Shown here: positions 5,404 through 12,036 of the stretch, in pieces
Layout of the letters: each line of letters begins with the position of its first letter
Numbering within the stretch: position 1 is the stretch's first letter
Source: Deltaproteobacteria bacterium UBA4427
GTDB taxonomy: Bacteria; Myxococcota_A; UBA9160; UBA4427
Assembly: GCA_002390675.1 (NCBI GenBank)
Contig: DGPZ01000045.1
Span: forward strand, 1-12,036
Reading direction: 5' to 3'
DNA length: 12,036 nucleotides
Translations under genes and position numbers: made by a program
Notes under the pieces: model-generated
What the model saw: only the letters and a program-made list of their open reading frames with translations
Databases searched by the model: none
Told to the model about the DNA's origin: nothing

Positions 5404-6618
5404 ATGCGATTCTACGAATACGAAGCCAAAGAGCTCTTCAAGCGGCACGGAATGCCGCTCGGTAAGGGCACGGTCATTGCGAAGACCAACGCCGCCGCGG
5501 ACGCGCGCGCAGCCTTCGCGAAGCTCGGCGGAATCCCCGTCGTGCTGAAGAGCCAGGTCCTCTCGGGCGGCCGCATGAAGGCCGGCGCCGTCAAATTCGC
5601 CGATACGGCGGACGAAGCCGCGGACGCCGCCGAAGCGATCGTCCCCGTCGAAGTCAACGGCCAGATCTGTAAGTCGATCCTCGTCGAAGAGAAGTCTCCG
5701 ATCGCCCAGGAATATTTCGTGGCGATCACCTGGGACGGCCGCGCCAAGCGCCCCGTCTGCGTCTTCTCCGACATGGGCGGCATCGACATCGAAGAGGTCG
5801 CCGAGACCCATCCCGAGCACGTGTCGAAAACGCATTTCTCCTCGATCCTGCCGCTCACGCCCCGGATCGCAAAAGAAGCCGTCGGAGCCACGGGCGTCAC
5901 GGGCAGCGACCTCAACAAGCTCGCGCCGATCGTCTTCAATCTGATGAAGATCTTCCTCAAATACGATCTGACACTCGCCGAGATCAACCCGCTCGCCAAG
6001 CTCGAAGATGGCCGCTTTATCGTCCTCGATGGCCATATCGACATGGAGGCGGAAGCGCGGGGAGAGCATAAGGCGTTCCTCGACGAGCTCGGCATCGACG
6101 ACGACGAGACACGCCTCGCGCGCCCGCCGACCCCGTTCGAACTCGCGGGCGCAAAAGTTAACGCAGCCGACCATCGCGGCGTCGCTGGCAACGTCGTTGA
6201 GTTCGACGGTAACTTGGGCCTGGTGATCGGCGCCGGCGGCGGCTCGCTCACGCTCTTCGATGCGGTTCGTAATCACGGCGGCAAGCCGGCGAACTACTGC
6301 GAGATCGGCGGCAACCCGTCGATGAGCAAGACCAAAGAGCTGACCAAGCTGATTCTTTCTAAGCCCGGCGTCGAGAAGATCGCGGTCATGATGAACGTCG
6401 TCTCTAACACCCGCGTCGACATCGTCGCCCGCGGCGTGATCAAGGGCTGCCTCGAAGCAGGCAAAGACCCCGCAGAGACCATCGCCATCTTCCGCATCCC
6501 AGGGGCTTGGGAAGAAGAAGGCTTCAAAATCCTCGAGAAATACGGCGTCGACTACTGCGACCGCAGCGTCTCAATGTACGACGCAGCCGGCCGAGCCGTC
6601 GCGAAGTTGAAGGGATAA
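5404..6618 (+). CDS. sucC: Succinate/malate-CoA ligase (ADP-forming) beta subunit, ATP-grasp type
   Basis: A 404-residue homologue of SucC/MtkA, the nucleotide-binding subunit of acid-CoA ligases that couple ATP hydrolysis to thioester formation. The N-terminus MRFYEYEAKELFKRHG is the usual SucC opening. GGRMKAGAVKF (55-65) corresponds to the RGKAGGVK nucleotide loop, and EINPL with a later Asp (Glu193, Asn195, Asp209) gives the Mg-ATP ligands. The carboxylate-binding loop, GGIV in E. coli SucC and AGIN in the malate enzyme MtkA, reads Ser334-Asn335-Thr336 and is one residue shorter by hand alignment, so the acid is probably not plain succinate. The symbol names the family; with malyl-CoA lyase downstream, malate-CoA ligase (mtkA role) is the favoured reading. 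The start at 5404 has GGAG at 5390-5393 and matches the family N-terminus. The alpha subunit follows after seven bases. Confidence 0.9.
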   Translation: MRFYEYEAKELFKRHGMPLGKGTVIAKTNAAADARAAFAKLGGIPVVLKSQVLSGGRMKAGAVKFADTADEAADAAEAIVPVEVNGQICKSILVEEKSPIAQEYFVAITWDGRAKRPVCVFSDMGGIDIEEVAETHPEHVSKTHFSSILPLTPRIAKEAVGATGVTGSDLNKLAPIVFNLMKIFLKYDLTLAEINPLAKLEDGRFIVLDGHIDMEAEARGEHKAFLDELGIDDDETRLARPPTPFELAGAKVNAADHRGVAGNVVEFDGNLGLVIGAGGGSLTLFDAVRNHGGKPANYCEIGGNPSMSKTKELTKLILSKPGVEKIAVMMNVVSNTRVDIVARGVIKGCLEAGKDPAETIAIFRIPGAWEEEGFKILEKYGVDYCDRSVSMYDAAGRAVAKLKG

Positions 6619-6625
6619 TCCAGAC

Positions 6626-7540
6626 ATGTCAATTTTGCTGACTAAGGACACGCGCTTCATCATCCAGGGCATTACGGGCCGTGAAGCGATCAACCTCACC
6701 CGAGAGAACCTCGACTACGGCGCGAAGATCGTCGGCGGCGTAACGCCCGGTCGTGCTGGCCGCGACGTTTACGGCGTCCCGGTCTACGACTCGGTTAGAG
6801 ATGCAGTCGCCGCGAATGGCGGATCAATCGAGGGCTCGATCGTTTCGGTGCCCCCGAAGTTCACTCAAGACGCCATGATCGAGGCGCTCGAAAACGGTAT
6901 TAAGCTGATCGTCGTCGTGACGGAGAACGTTCCCCGCAAACAGGTCGCGGAAGCGGTCGAGCTCGCGGAACTGCGCGGCGCACGCATCATTGGCCCGAAC
7001 TGCCTCGGCATCATTTCGCCGGAAGAGTGCAAGATGGGCGGCGTTGGCGGCCCGGCGGCGAACACTCGCCAGGCCTACACGAAAGGCAATATTGGCGTCA
7101 TGTCCCGCTCCGGCGGTATGACCACTGAAATCGCTTCGACGCTCACCGCAGCCGGCCTCGGCCAGTCGACGTGCGTTTCGATCGGCGGCGACGCAATCGT
7201 TGGCACGACCTACGCGGAGCTGATGCCCTTCTTCGAAGCTGACAAAGAGACCCATGCGATCGCGATCTACTCGGAGCCCGGTGGCCGAATGGAAGCGGAA
7301 CTCGCCGAATGGGTGCTGGCGCACAAATCCCGTCTCCCGATCGTTGCCTTCATGGCCGGTCGCTTCATGGACGAGATGAAGGGCATGCGCTTCGGCCATG
7401 CCGGCACGATCGTCGAAGGCAAGGAAGACACCACGTCCGAGAAAATCAAGCGAATGGAAGAAGCGGGCATTTCGGTGGCCGAACGGATCGAAGAGATCCC
7501 TGACCTCATTCGCCAGCGGCTCGCCAGCGCGAAGCGTTAG
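6626..7540 (+). CDS. sucD: Succinate/malate-CoA ligase alpha subunit
   Basis: A 304-residue SucD/MtkB-type subunit, which binds CoA and carries the phosphohistidine. MSILLTKDTRFIIQGITGRE gives the Rossmann CoA-binding start; KIVGGVTPG (34-42), IGPNCLGIISP and QSTCVSIGGDAI are family landmarks. The phosphorylated histidine is His258 in RFGHAGTI. Length is slightly above E. coli SucD (about 290). The start lies seven bases after the beta-subunit stop, with an AAGGGA ribosome site overlapping that stop, so the subunits are made together. As with the beta subunit, the acid could be succinate or malate, and the downstream lyase favours malate; the symbol denotes the family. Confidence 0.93.
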   Translation: MSILLTKDTRFIIQGITGREAINLTRENLDYGAKIVGGVTPGRAGRDVYGVPVYDSVRDAVAANGGSIEGSIVSVPPKFTQDAMIEALENGIKLIVVVTENVPRKQVAEAVELAELRGARIIGPNCLGIISPEECKMGGVGGPAANTRQAYTKGNIGVMSRSGGMTTEIASTLTAAGLGQSTCVSIGGDAIVGTTYAELMPFFEADKETHAIAIYSEPGGRMEAELAEWVLAHKSRLPIVAFMAGRFMDEMKGMRFGHAGTIVEGKEDTTSEKIKRMEEAGISVAERIEEIPDLIRQRLASAKR

Positions 7541-7617
7541 TCCAAGCCAATCCCTGCGCGCGAGCGCCGCACGAAAATCGACCCGACTCGCCATTCACGC
7601 GAGACAGGAGAACGAAA

Positions 7618-7839
7618 ATGCCCGGAGAATTCATCGACGTCATCGTCGACGCAGACATCGCCAAAGATGCCGAACTGGCCAAGAAACTCGAGGAGATCTG
7701 CCCTGTGTCGATCTTCGCCGCCTCTGCCGATGGTGTAAGCATCGACGAGAGCAATCTCGACGAGTGCGTGCTCTGTGACCTATGCCTGCAAGCTGCGCCC
7801 AAGGGCAAGATTCAGATCGTCAAGCTCTACGACCAGTAA
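7618..7839 (+). CDS. Small ferredoxin-like protein with one predicted [4Fe-4S] cluster
   Basis: A 73-residue acidic protein with exactly four cysteines: Cys28 in EICPVSIF, then Cys50, Cys53 and Cys56 in ECVLCDLC. This is C-P ... C-x2-C-x2-C, the order seen when the first C-x2-C-x2-C of a two-cluster ferredoxin is absent and the remaining ligands complete a single cluster. The start has AGGAG at 7606-7610, seven bases before the ATG. Its place between the CoA ligase and malyl-CoA lyase genes in the same orientation implies co-expression, but neither enzyme needs an electron carrier. It may serve an unlinked oxidoreductase in the same pathway or have a regulatory or structural Fe-S role. The ferredoxin-like identity is well supported; its function is unknown. 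Confidence 0.8.
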   Translation: MPGEFIDVIVDADIAKDAELAKKLEEICPVSIFAASADGVSIDESNLDECVLCDLCLQAAPKGKIQIVKLYDQ

Positions 7840-7857
7840 GCATCTCCGGTAAGCATC
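7836..7857 (+). repeat. 9-bp direct repeat at the ferredoxin stop codon
   Basis: GTAAGCATC occurs at 7836-7844, where its TAA is the stop codon, and again at 7849-7857. It looks like a 13-base tandem duplication, probably replication slippage. Confidence 0.4.
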
Positions 7858-7956
7858 AGCAGGTCCGCCCAAGCGGCGAATCCGGCCAGCACTGTTACCT
7901 AGAGACGTCAGCCCGCCCCACGGCCGCCACCAGAGCGGAACCCCAGGAGAGATAAT

Positions 7957-9006
7957 ATGCGCAGCGCAAAAGACTTCTTTCAGCCGATGGCTCTCGGTGC
8001 TCCCGAACCGCTTCGAGAGATCCCCTTCAAGCCCTCGCGCATGATTCACTTCTTCGATCCGAGCAACGCCAAGATGGCCAAGAAGATCCCAACCATCGCC
8101 CAGAGTTGCGACGTACTACTCGGCAACCTCGAAGATGCAGTTTCCGCGGACAACAAAATCGCAGCGCGCGAAGGTCTCGTTAAAATCGCGAAAGACACGG
8201 ATTTCGGAAGCTGCCAGCTCTGGACCCGCGTGAACAGCCTCGACTCGCCTTGGTTCCTCGACGACGTCATGACCCTCGTATCGGGCATCGGAGACAAGCT
8301 CGACGTCATTATGGTCCCCAAGGTCGAAGGCGCTTGGGATATCCACTACGTCGATCGCTTGCTTGCCCAGCTCGAAGCAAAGGCCGGCCTCAAGCGGCCG
8401 ATCATGATCCACGCGATTCTGGAGACGGCGCTAGGCGTCGCGAATGTCGAAGAGATTTGCTCTGCGAGCCCGCGAATGCAGGGCCTCTCACTCGGACCGG
8501 CGGATCTCGCCGCAAGTCGACGCATGAAGACGACCCGAGTTGGCGGTGGCCATCCCGGTTATATCGTTCGCACCGATCCCGACCCTTCGAACCCCGATGC
8601 GCCGCGTACGACCGCGCAGCAGGACCTCTGGCATTACACGATGGCCCGTATGGTCGACGCGTGTAACGCCAACGGCATCCTCCCCTACTATGGTCCCTTC
8701 GGTGACATCAAGGACACGGTCGCTTGCGAAGACCAGTTCCGAAACGCGTTCCTGATGGGCTGTGTCGGAACCTGGAGCCTTCACCCGGTTCAGATCGACA
8801 TCGCTAAGAACGTCTTCTCGCCGCCAGTTGATGAAGTGCTGTGGGCGAAGAAGGTCATCGAAGAGATGGGCGACGGCACAGGCGCTGTTATGATCGACGG
8901 GAAGATGCAGGACGACGCGACAGTCAAGCAGTGCCACGTCATGGTCGAACTCGCCAAGATGCTCTGCGAGAACGACGACGAGCTGAGAGCCGCCTACGGC
9001 TTCTAG
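7957..9006 (+). CDS. mcl: Malyl-CoA lyase (L-malyl-CoA / beta-methylmalyl-CoA lyase, Mcl type)
   Basis: This 349-residue HpcH/HpaI-CitE superfamily aldolase cleaves L-malyl-CoA to acetyl-CoA and glyoxylate, or runs in reverse, with Mg2+. It closely follows the Chloroflexus aurantiacus Mcl1 sequence as I recall it along its whole length: FFQPMALGAPEP at the start, VVHFF-like RMIHFF, NLEDAV (57-62), WTRVNSLDSPW with Arg91, MVPKVEGAWDIH, LETALG with Glu156, LSLGPADLAAS with Asp183, MKTTRVGGGHPGY, and the ending YGF. Arg91, Glu156 and Asp183 are the expected substrate and metal ligands. That subgroup belongs to the 3-hydroxypropionate bicycle and to glyoxylate/malate-splitting pathways. AGGAG at 7945-7949 sets the start. 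With the CoA ligase upstream the pair converts malate to acetyl-CoA and glyoxylate. The 117-base gap before it could hold a second promoter, but none is obvious. Confidence 0.95.
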   Translation: MRSAKDFFQPMALGAPEPLREIPFKPSRMIHFFDPSNAKMAKKIPTIAQSCDVLLGNLEDAVSADNKIAAREGLVKIAKDTDFGSCQLWTRVNSLDSPWFLDDVMTLVSGIGDKLDVIMVPKVEGAWDIHYVDRLLAQLEAKAGLKRPIMIHAILETALGVANVEEICSASPRMQGLSLGPADLAASRRMKTTRVGGGHPGYIVRTDPDPSNPDAPRTTAQQDLWHYTMARMVDACNANGILPYYGPFGDIKDTVACEDQFRNAFLMGCVGTWSLHPVQIDIAKNVFSPPVDEVLWAKKVIEEMGDGTGAVMIDGKMQDDATVKQCHVMVELAKMLCENDDELRAAYGF

Positions 9007-9007
9007 C

Positions 9008-10228
9008 ATGGAGAGAACGGACAGCATGGAGGCCAGGGCTTCCAGGACGCGGATCGGATTGATGGGGCTTCTCGCTCTATCGATCATGATGCCTGTCACA
9101 CTGCCGGTCCCGATCTTGCGCGAGCTCGTAGGGGTTCGCTTCGCCGTTTCCGAGCTGTCCACTTCGCTCTTTATGTCGATCAATATGATAGGCGCCGCGC
9201 TTGCGGCACCTCTTGCCGGCGCCCTCGCGGATCGAATCGGCAAGCGCCGACCCTTAGTGATTGGCGCCCTCGCCTTCGACGCACTCTGCTTCGTCGGGAT
9301 GACCCTCGACCTCCCCTTCTCAGTTTTCATGGGCATCCGGTTCATAGAGGGCTGCGCCCATATTTTTGCCCTCTCCCTCGTGCTCTCGATCGCCGCGAGT
9401 TTAGGCGGCGAGACGAAGCGCGGAGTCACGATGGGCATCACGGGCGCCGGCATGATGCTAGGCGTAGCACTCGGTGCACCGATCGGCGGCATGCTCGGCC
9501 GGGTTGACCCTCTGCGTCCCCTCATGACAGGAGCAGCCGTGTTAGTCGCTGCGGCGACCCTTGCCGCGGCGGTGCTGATCGAACCGAAAGAGAGCGAGTC
9601 GCGGCCGCGGATGTCGCAGATTTGGAAAGCGATCCGCGAAAACCGCGAGATCATCACACCCCTCATTTTCGCCTTCGCCGATCGATTCACAGTCGGCTTC
9701 TACACCACCACATTTTCGCTCTTTGCCTCGGGCTTGCATGGCGCGGACCCGCCCCAAGTAGGCCTCTGGATTTCGGCCTTCATGCTGCCCTTCGCGATGC
9801 TCTCATTCCCCTTCGGCGTGCTCGCGGACCGGATCTCGAAGACAGCTCTCCTCTGCGGCGGGAGCCTCATCTACGGCGTCCTGACTGCGAGCCTTGGATT
9901 TTGGCCGACTGCGTGGATCGGTCCGGGAATGGCCGTGATCGGCATGACGGCGGCCGTGATGTTCGTCCCCTCCATGCTTATGACGACAGACTTGACCCCT
10001 CCCGCGATTCGCTCGACCGCCCTGGGTGCCTTTAATACGGCTGGAAGCCTCGGTTTCATTTTCGGTCCATTAACAGGCGGATTGGTCAGCGAAGCCGTCC
10101 GAGCGAGCCACGGCGCCGCAGCGGGATACCAAGCAGCCTTCGGCGTCGCCGGCGGCGCAGAGATCCTCTGCGCGCTCGTAGCCCTGCCCTTCCTGCTACG
10201 CTTGCGCGCTGCGGGCAAGACCACTTGA
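9008..10228 (+). CDS. MFS transporter, 12 membrane segments
   Basis: A 406-residue inner-membrane protein of the major facilitator superfamily. Twelve hydrophobic segments can be placed, roughly at 17-39, 51-72, 83-101, 104-125, 140-160, 169-190, 217-238, 252-272, 283-300, 303-326, 342-362 and 376-396, with a charged central loop near 192-212. The MFS motif A is present after segment 2 (GALADRIGKRR, 71-81) and in degenerate form after segment 8 (GVLADRISK). The gene begins one base after the malyl-CoA lyase stop, so it is very likely part of the operon; it may move a carboxylic acid such as malate, glyoxylate or glycolate, but sequence does not reveal the substrate. No ribosome site precedes the ATG at 9008; an in-frame ATG at 9026 has GGAGA upstream at 9010-9014 and would remove six residues, so the start is uncertain. 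Confidence 0.9.
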   Translation: MERTDSMEARASRTRIGLMGLLALSIMMPVTLPVPILRELVGVRFAVSELSTSLFMSINMIGAALAAPLAGALADRIGKRRPLVIGALAFDALCFVGMTLDLPFSVFMGIRFIEGCAHIFALSLVLSIAASLGGETKRGVTMGITGAGMMLGVALGAPIGGMLGRVDPLRPLMTGAAVLVAAATLAAAVLIEPKESESRPRMSQIWKAIRENREIITPLIFAFADRFTVGFYTTTFSLFASGLHGADPPQVGLWISAFMLPFAMLSFPFGVLADRISKTALLCGGSLIYGVLTASLGFWPTAWIGPGMAVIGMTAAVMFVPSMLMTTDLTPPAIRSTALGAFNTAGSLGFIFGPLTGGLVSEAVRASHGAAAGYQAAFGVAGGAEILCALVALPFLLRLRAAGKTT

Positions 10229-10238
10229 GACTCCTAAC

Positions 10239-10258
10239 ACCCGCAACCGTTGGGTTTT
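10239..10258 (+). terminator. Weak Rho-independent terminator after the transporter
   Basis: ACCCG (10239-10243) pairs with TGGGT (10251-10255), including one G-T, with a 7-base loop, and TTTT ends at 10258. It lies ten bases after the transporter stop and may separate the operon from manC. Confidence 0.4.
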
Positions 10259-10333
10259 CTGGCTCCTCAAACTCCGATAGGCTCGCGCCTACATCTCTAG
10301 GCCGCTGCGCGGTCAACAAGGCCCGGTCCTACT

Positions 10334-11788
10334 ATGGCGACTCCCTCGACTAGCTCCACGCGACGAATCCACCCCGTCATTCTCTCCGGCGGCTCCGGCA
10401 CGCGCCTTTGGCCGCTCTCCCGCCGCGCGTTCCCGAAGCAGCTTCTTCCTCTCGCCGGCGAGCAGACTCTGCTCCAGGACACGGCGCTCCGCGTCTCCGA
10501 TCCCGCGCTCTTCGCGCCGCCGCTCATCCTCTGCAACGACGCCCATCGCTTCATCATTGCCGAGCAGCTGCGAACCGCAGGCATCGAACCCCAAGCGATC
10601 GCCCTCGAACCCGTCGCCCGAAACACCGCACCCGCGATCGCGGCCGCGGCCGCGATGGTCGCCGAATTTGACCCGGAAGGCATTATCCTGGTGCTTCCTT
10701 CGGACCATGTGATCCGCAATCCCGCTGCCTTCCTCGAAGCCGTTCAGATCGCAGCCGCTGCAGCTGCTGCCGGCGCGCTCACAACCTTTGGCATCCTCCC
10801 CGAACATCCCGAAACCGGCTTCGGCTATATCCGTCGTGGCGAAGCGCTCGCGCATACGCCCGGCGCCTCTGCAGTGGCCGAATTCGTCGAGAAGCCCGAC
10901 TCGACCCGTGCGCAGGAATTCCTCGACTCCGGGGAGTATTCGTGGAATAGCGGCATGTTCGTGTTTCCCGTCGACGGCCTATTAAGCGAACTCGGCCGCT
11001 TCGAGCCAGAGCTCATTGCGGCTTGCCGGGATGCCGTGGCGAAGTCGACGCGAGACCTAACATTTACGCGACTCGATGAACGCGCCTTCGCCGATTCGCC
11101 CTCGATCTCAATCGATCACGCCTTGATGGAAAAGACGGATCGCGCGGCGGTCGTGACTGCGGATATCGGCTGGAACGACATCGGCTCCTGGGCTGCTCTT
11201 TGGGAGATCGGCGAGCGTGATGAGAACGCGAATGTTGCCAGCGGCGACGTCATCTTGCGTGATGTAGAGAGCAGCTATGTCCGATCCGAGCGACGCATGA
11301 TCGCGGCGATCGGTGTGCGAGACATGGTCATCGTCGAAACCGACGACGCGATTCTCGTCAGCCCGATCGATCGTGCCCAAGAGGTCAAAGAGATCGTCGC
11401 CGAGCTCGACCGAGCCGGGCGTACCGAATCAGACCTCCACCCACGGGTCTACCGACCTTGGGGATCCTACGAAGGTGTCGCGGAGGGGGACCGCTTTCAG
11501 GTCAAGCAGATCATCGTGACGCCGGGCCAAAAGCTTTCTCTTCAAATGCACCACCACCGCGCCGAGCACTGGATCGTCGTCCAAGGCACCGCCCGAGTGA
11601 CCAAGGGCGAGGACGAAACGATCCTCACCGAGAACCAGTCGACCTACATCCCGATTGGTGTCACCCACCGGCTCGAGAACCCTGGATCCCTCGATCTCAT
11701 TCTGATCGAGGTCCAATCCGGCGGCTATCTCGGCGAAGACGACATCGTCCGTTTCGAGGATGTTTACGGTCGCAAAGACCGGAGCTAG
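10334..11788 (+). CDS. manC: Mannose-1-phosphate guanylyltransferase / mannose-6-phosphate isomerase
   Basis: This 484-residue bifunctional ManC/AlgA-type enzyme interconverts fructose-6-P and mannose-6-P and makes GDP-mannose from mannose-1-P and GTP. The N-terminal nucleotidyltransferase shows GGSGTRLWPLSR (19-30), FPKQ (33-36) and FVEKP (184-188). The C-terminal cupin isomerase domain begins near RPWGSYEGV and carries QMHHHRAEHWIVVQGTA (from Gln404; His406, His407, His408, Glu411, His412) with SGGYLGEDDIVRFEDVYGR at the end. Length is normal for the bifunctional form, so both activities are expected. The product feeds polysaccharide, lipopolysaccharide O-antigen or capsule synthesis in the cytoplasm. 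The 105-base gap and weak terminator upstream, together with the different pathway, suggest an independent transcription unit. AAGG at 10318-10321 is the nearest ribosome site. No other polysaccharide gene is visible in the window. Confidence 0.97.
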   Translation: MATPSTSSTRRIHPVILSGGSGTRLWPLSRRAFPKQLLPLAGEQTLLQDTALRVSDPALFAPPLILCNDAHRFIIAEQLRTAGIEPQAIALEPVARNTAPAIAAAAAMVAEFDPEGIILVLPSDHVIRNPAAFLEAVQIAAAAAAAGALTTFGILPEHPETGFGYIRRGEALAHTPGASAVAEFVEKPDSTRAQEFLDSGEYSWNSGMFVFPVDGLLSELGRFEPELIAACRDAVAKSTRDLTFTRLDERAFADSPSISIDHALMEKTDRAAVVTADIGWNDIGSWAALWEIGERDENANVASGDVILRDVESSYVRSERRMIAAIGVRDMVIVETDDAILVSPIDRAQEVKEIVAELDRAGRTESDLHPRVYRPWGSYEGVAEGDRFQVKQIIVTPGQKLSLQMHHHRAEHWIVVQGTARVTKGEDETILTENQSTYIPIGVTHRLENPGSLDLILIEVQSGGYLGEDDIVRFEDVYGRKDRS

Positions 11789-11834
11789 TCGCGCGGCGTT
11801 TGACTCCCATCTCACCGATTTGCCGATCGGCGCC

Positions 11835-11987
11835 CTAGGCATCCTCGACCACCGGCGGAGCTGGAGCCGGTGTCGTCTCCGTGAATACCGAGGACAAGGG
11901 CTGGGCGACCGGTGGGAGCGCCAGCATCAGCTGGGGCCGAAACATCTTCTCCTCGAACGCGTACCCGCGGCCAACCGATTTCGACAT
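11835..11987 (-). CDS. Possible small protein, 50 residues
   Basis: A short - strand frame encodes a product starting MSKSVGRGYAFEEKMF and ending in a Pro/Ala-rich acidic tail, PAPAPPVVEDA. Third codon positions are about 80 per cent G/C, like real genes in the window, and the frame is convergent with manC. Against it: no clear ribosome site, no recognised domain, and an in-frame stop upstream near 12025 that rules out its being the tail of a longer intact gene. The palindrome GCCGATCGGC at 11822-11831 lies just after its stop. Function unknown. Confidence 0.35.
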   Translation of the reverse strand: MSKSVGRGYAFEEKMFRPQLMLALPPVAQPLSSVFTETTPAPAPPVVEDA

Positions 11988-12036
11988 AAATGGCCCGTTC
12001 GATGCGCGCCTAAGGCAAGGTGTTTAAGCGCACTCG

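Noticed and set aside
5344..6276. 310-residue - strand open frame opposite the CoA ligase
   Set aside because: Antisense shadow of a gene with strong G/C third-position bias; the repeated acidic and Arg pattern mirrors the real gene.
8488..9690. 400-residue - strand open frame across mcl and the transporter
   Set aside because: It is antisense to two confidently identified genes; its Arg/Ala/Ser-rich product has no recognisable domain.
1..12036. CRISPR array, insertion sequence, phage or toxin-antitoxin locus
   Set aside because: No regularly spaced direct repeats, transposase, phage structural or toxin/antitoxin motifs were seen on either strand.

Overview
This is a GC-rich bacterial chromosomal window with tightly packed genes, ATGA/TGATG overlaps between neighbours and recognisable Shine-Dalgarno sites. 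No rRNA operon, insertion sequence, plasmid or phage structural gene is visible. The gene families (a Chloroflexus-type malyl-CoA lyase, MshEN-like and CheX-like signalling modules, an acetoacetate-decarboxylase-fold protein paired with an amidohydrolase) suggest a free-living Gram-negative bacterium, perhaps a deltaproteobacterial, Myxococcota or Binatota-like lineage. That placement is inference only.

Layout. (1) 195-2449, + strand: a two-gene overlapping cassette, an acetoacetate decarboxylase-superfamily protein followed by an Amidohydro_2 (ACMSD-like) metal hydrolase/decarboxylase. Its substrate is unknown. (2) 2466-2557: the 3' part of a tRNA-Gly(CCC)-like gene followed by a terminator-like hairpin. 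This looks like an integration scar or a decayed tRNA and may mark the right edge of an acquired segment carrying the cassette. (3) About 2558-2938: no supportable gene. (4) 2939-4983, - strand: an orphan response regulator, translationally coupled to a protein with four 29-residue MshEN-type repeats and a CheX-like phosphatase domain; after a strong hairpin comes a NUDT19-like NUDIX hydrolase. (5) 4984-5403: divergent intergenic region. (6) 5404-10228, + strand: a metabolic operon with a SucC/MtkA-like CoA-ligase beta subunit, a SucD/MtkB-like alpha subunit, a 73-residue single-cluster ferredoxin-like protein, a malyl-CoA lyase and an MFS transporter. (7) 10334-11788, + strand: manC, bifunctional mannose-1-phosphate guanylyltransferase/mannose-6-phosphate isomerase. 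(8) 11835-11987, - strand: a possible 50-residue small protein.

How the genes work together. The central operon makes sense as malate + CoA + ATP -> malyl-CoA (ligase), then malyl-CoA -> glyoxylate + acetyl-CoA (lyase), or the reverse for glyoxylate assimilation; the MFS protein may carry a related acid. The ferredoxin-like protein inside it has no obvious job. The response regulator and MshEN-CheX protein form a self-contained signalling pair: the CheX-like domain could dephosphorylate the regulator under control of a ligand, possibly c-di-GMP, bound by the repeats. ManC supplies GDP-mannose for surface polysaccharide and looks like a separate transcription unit.
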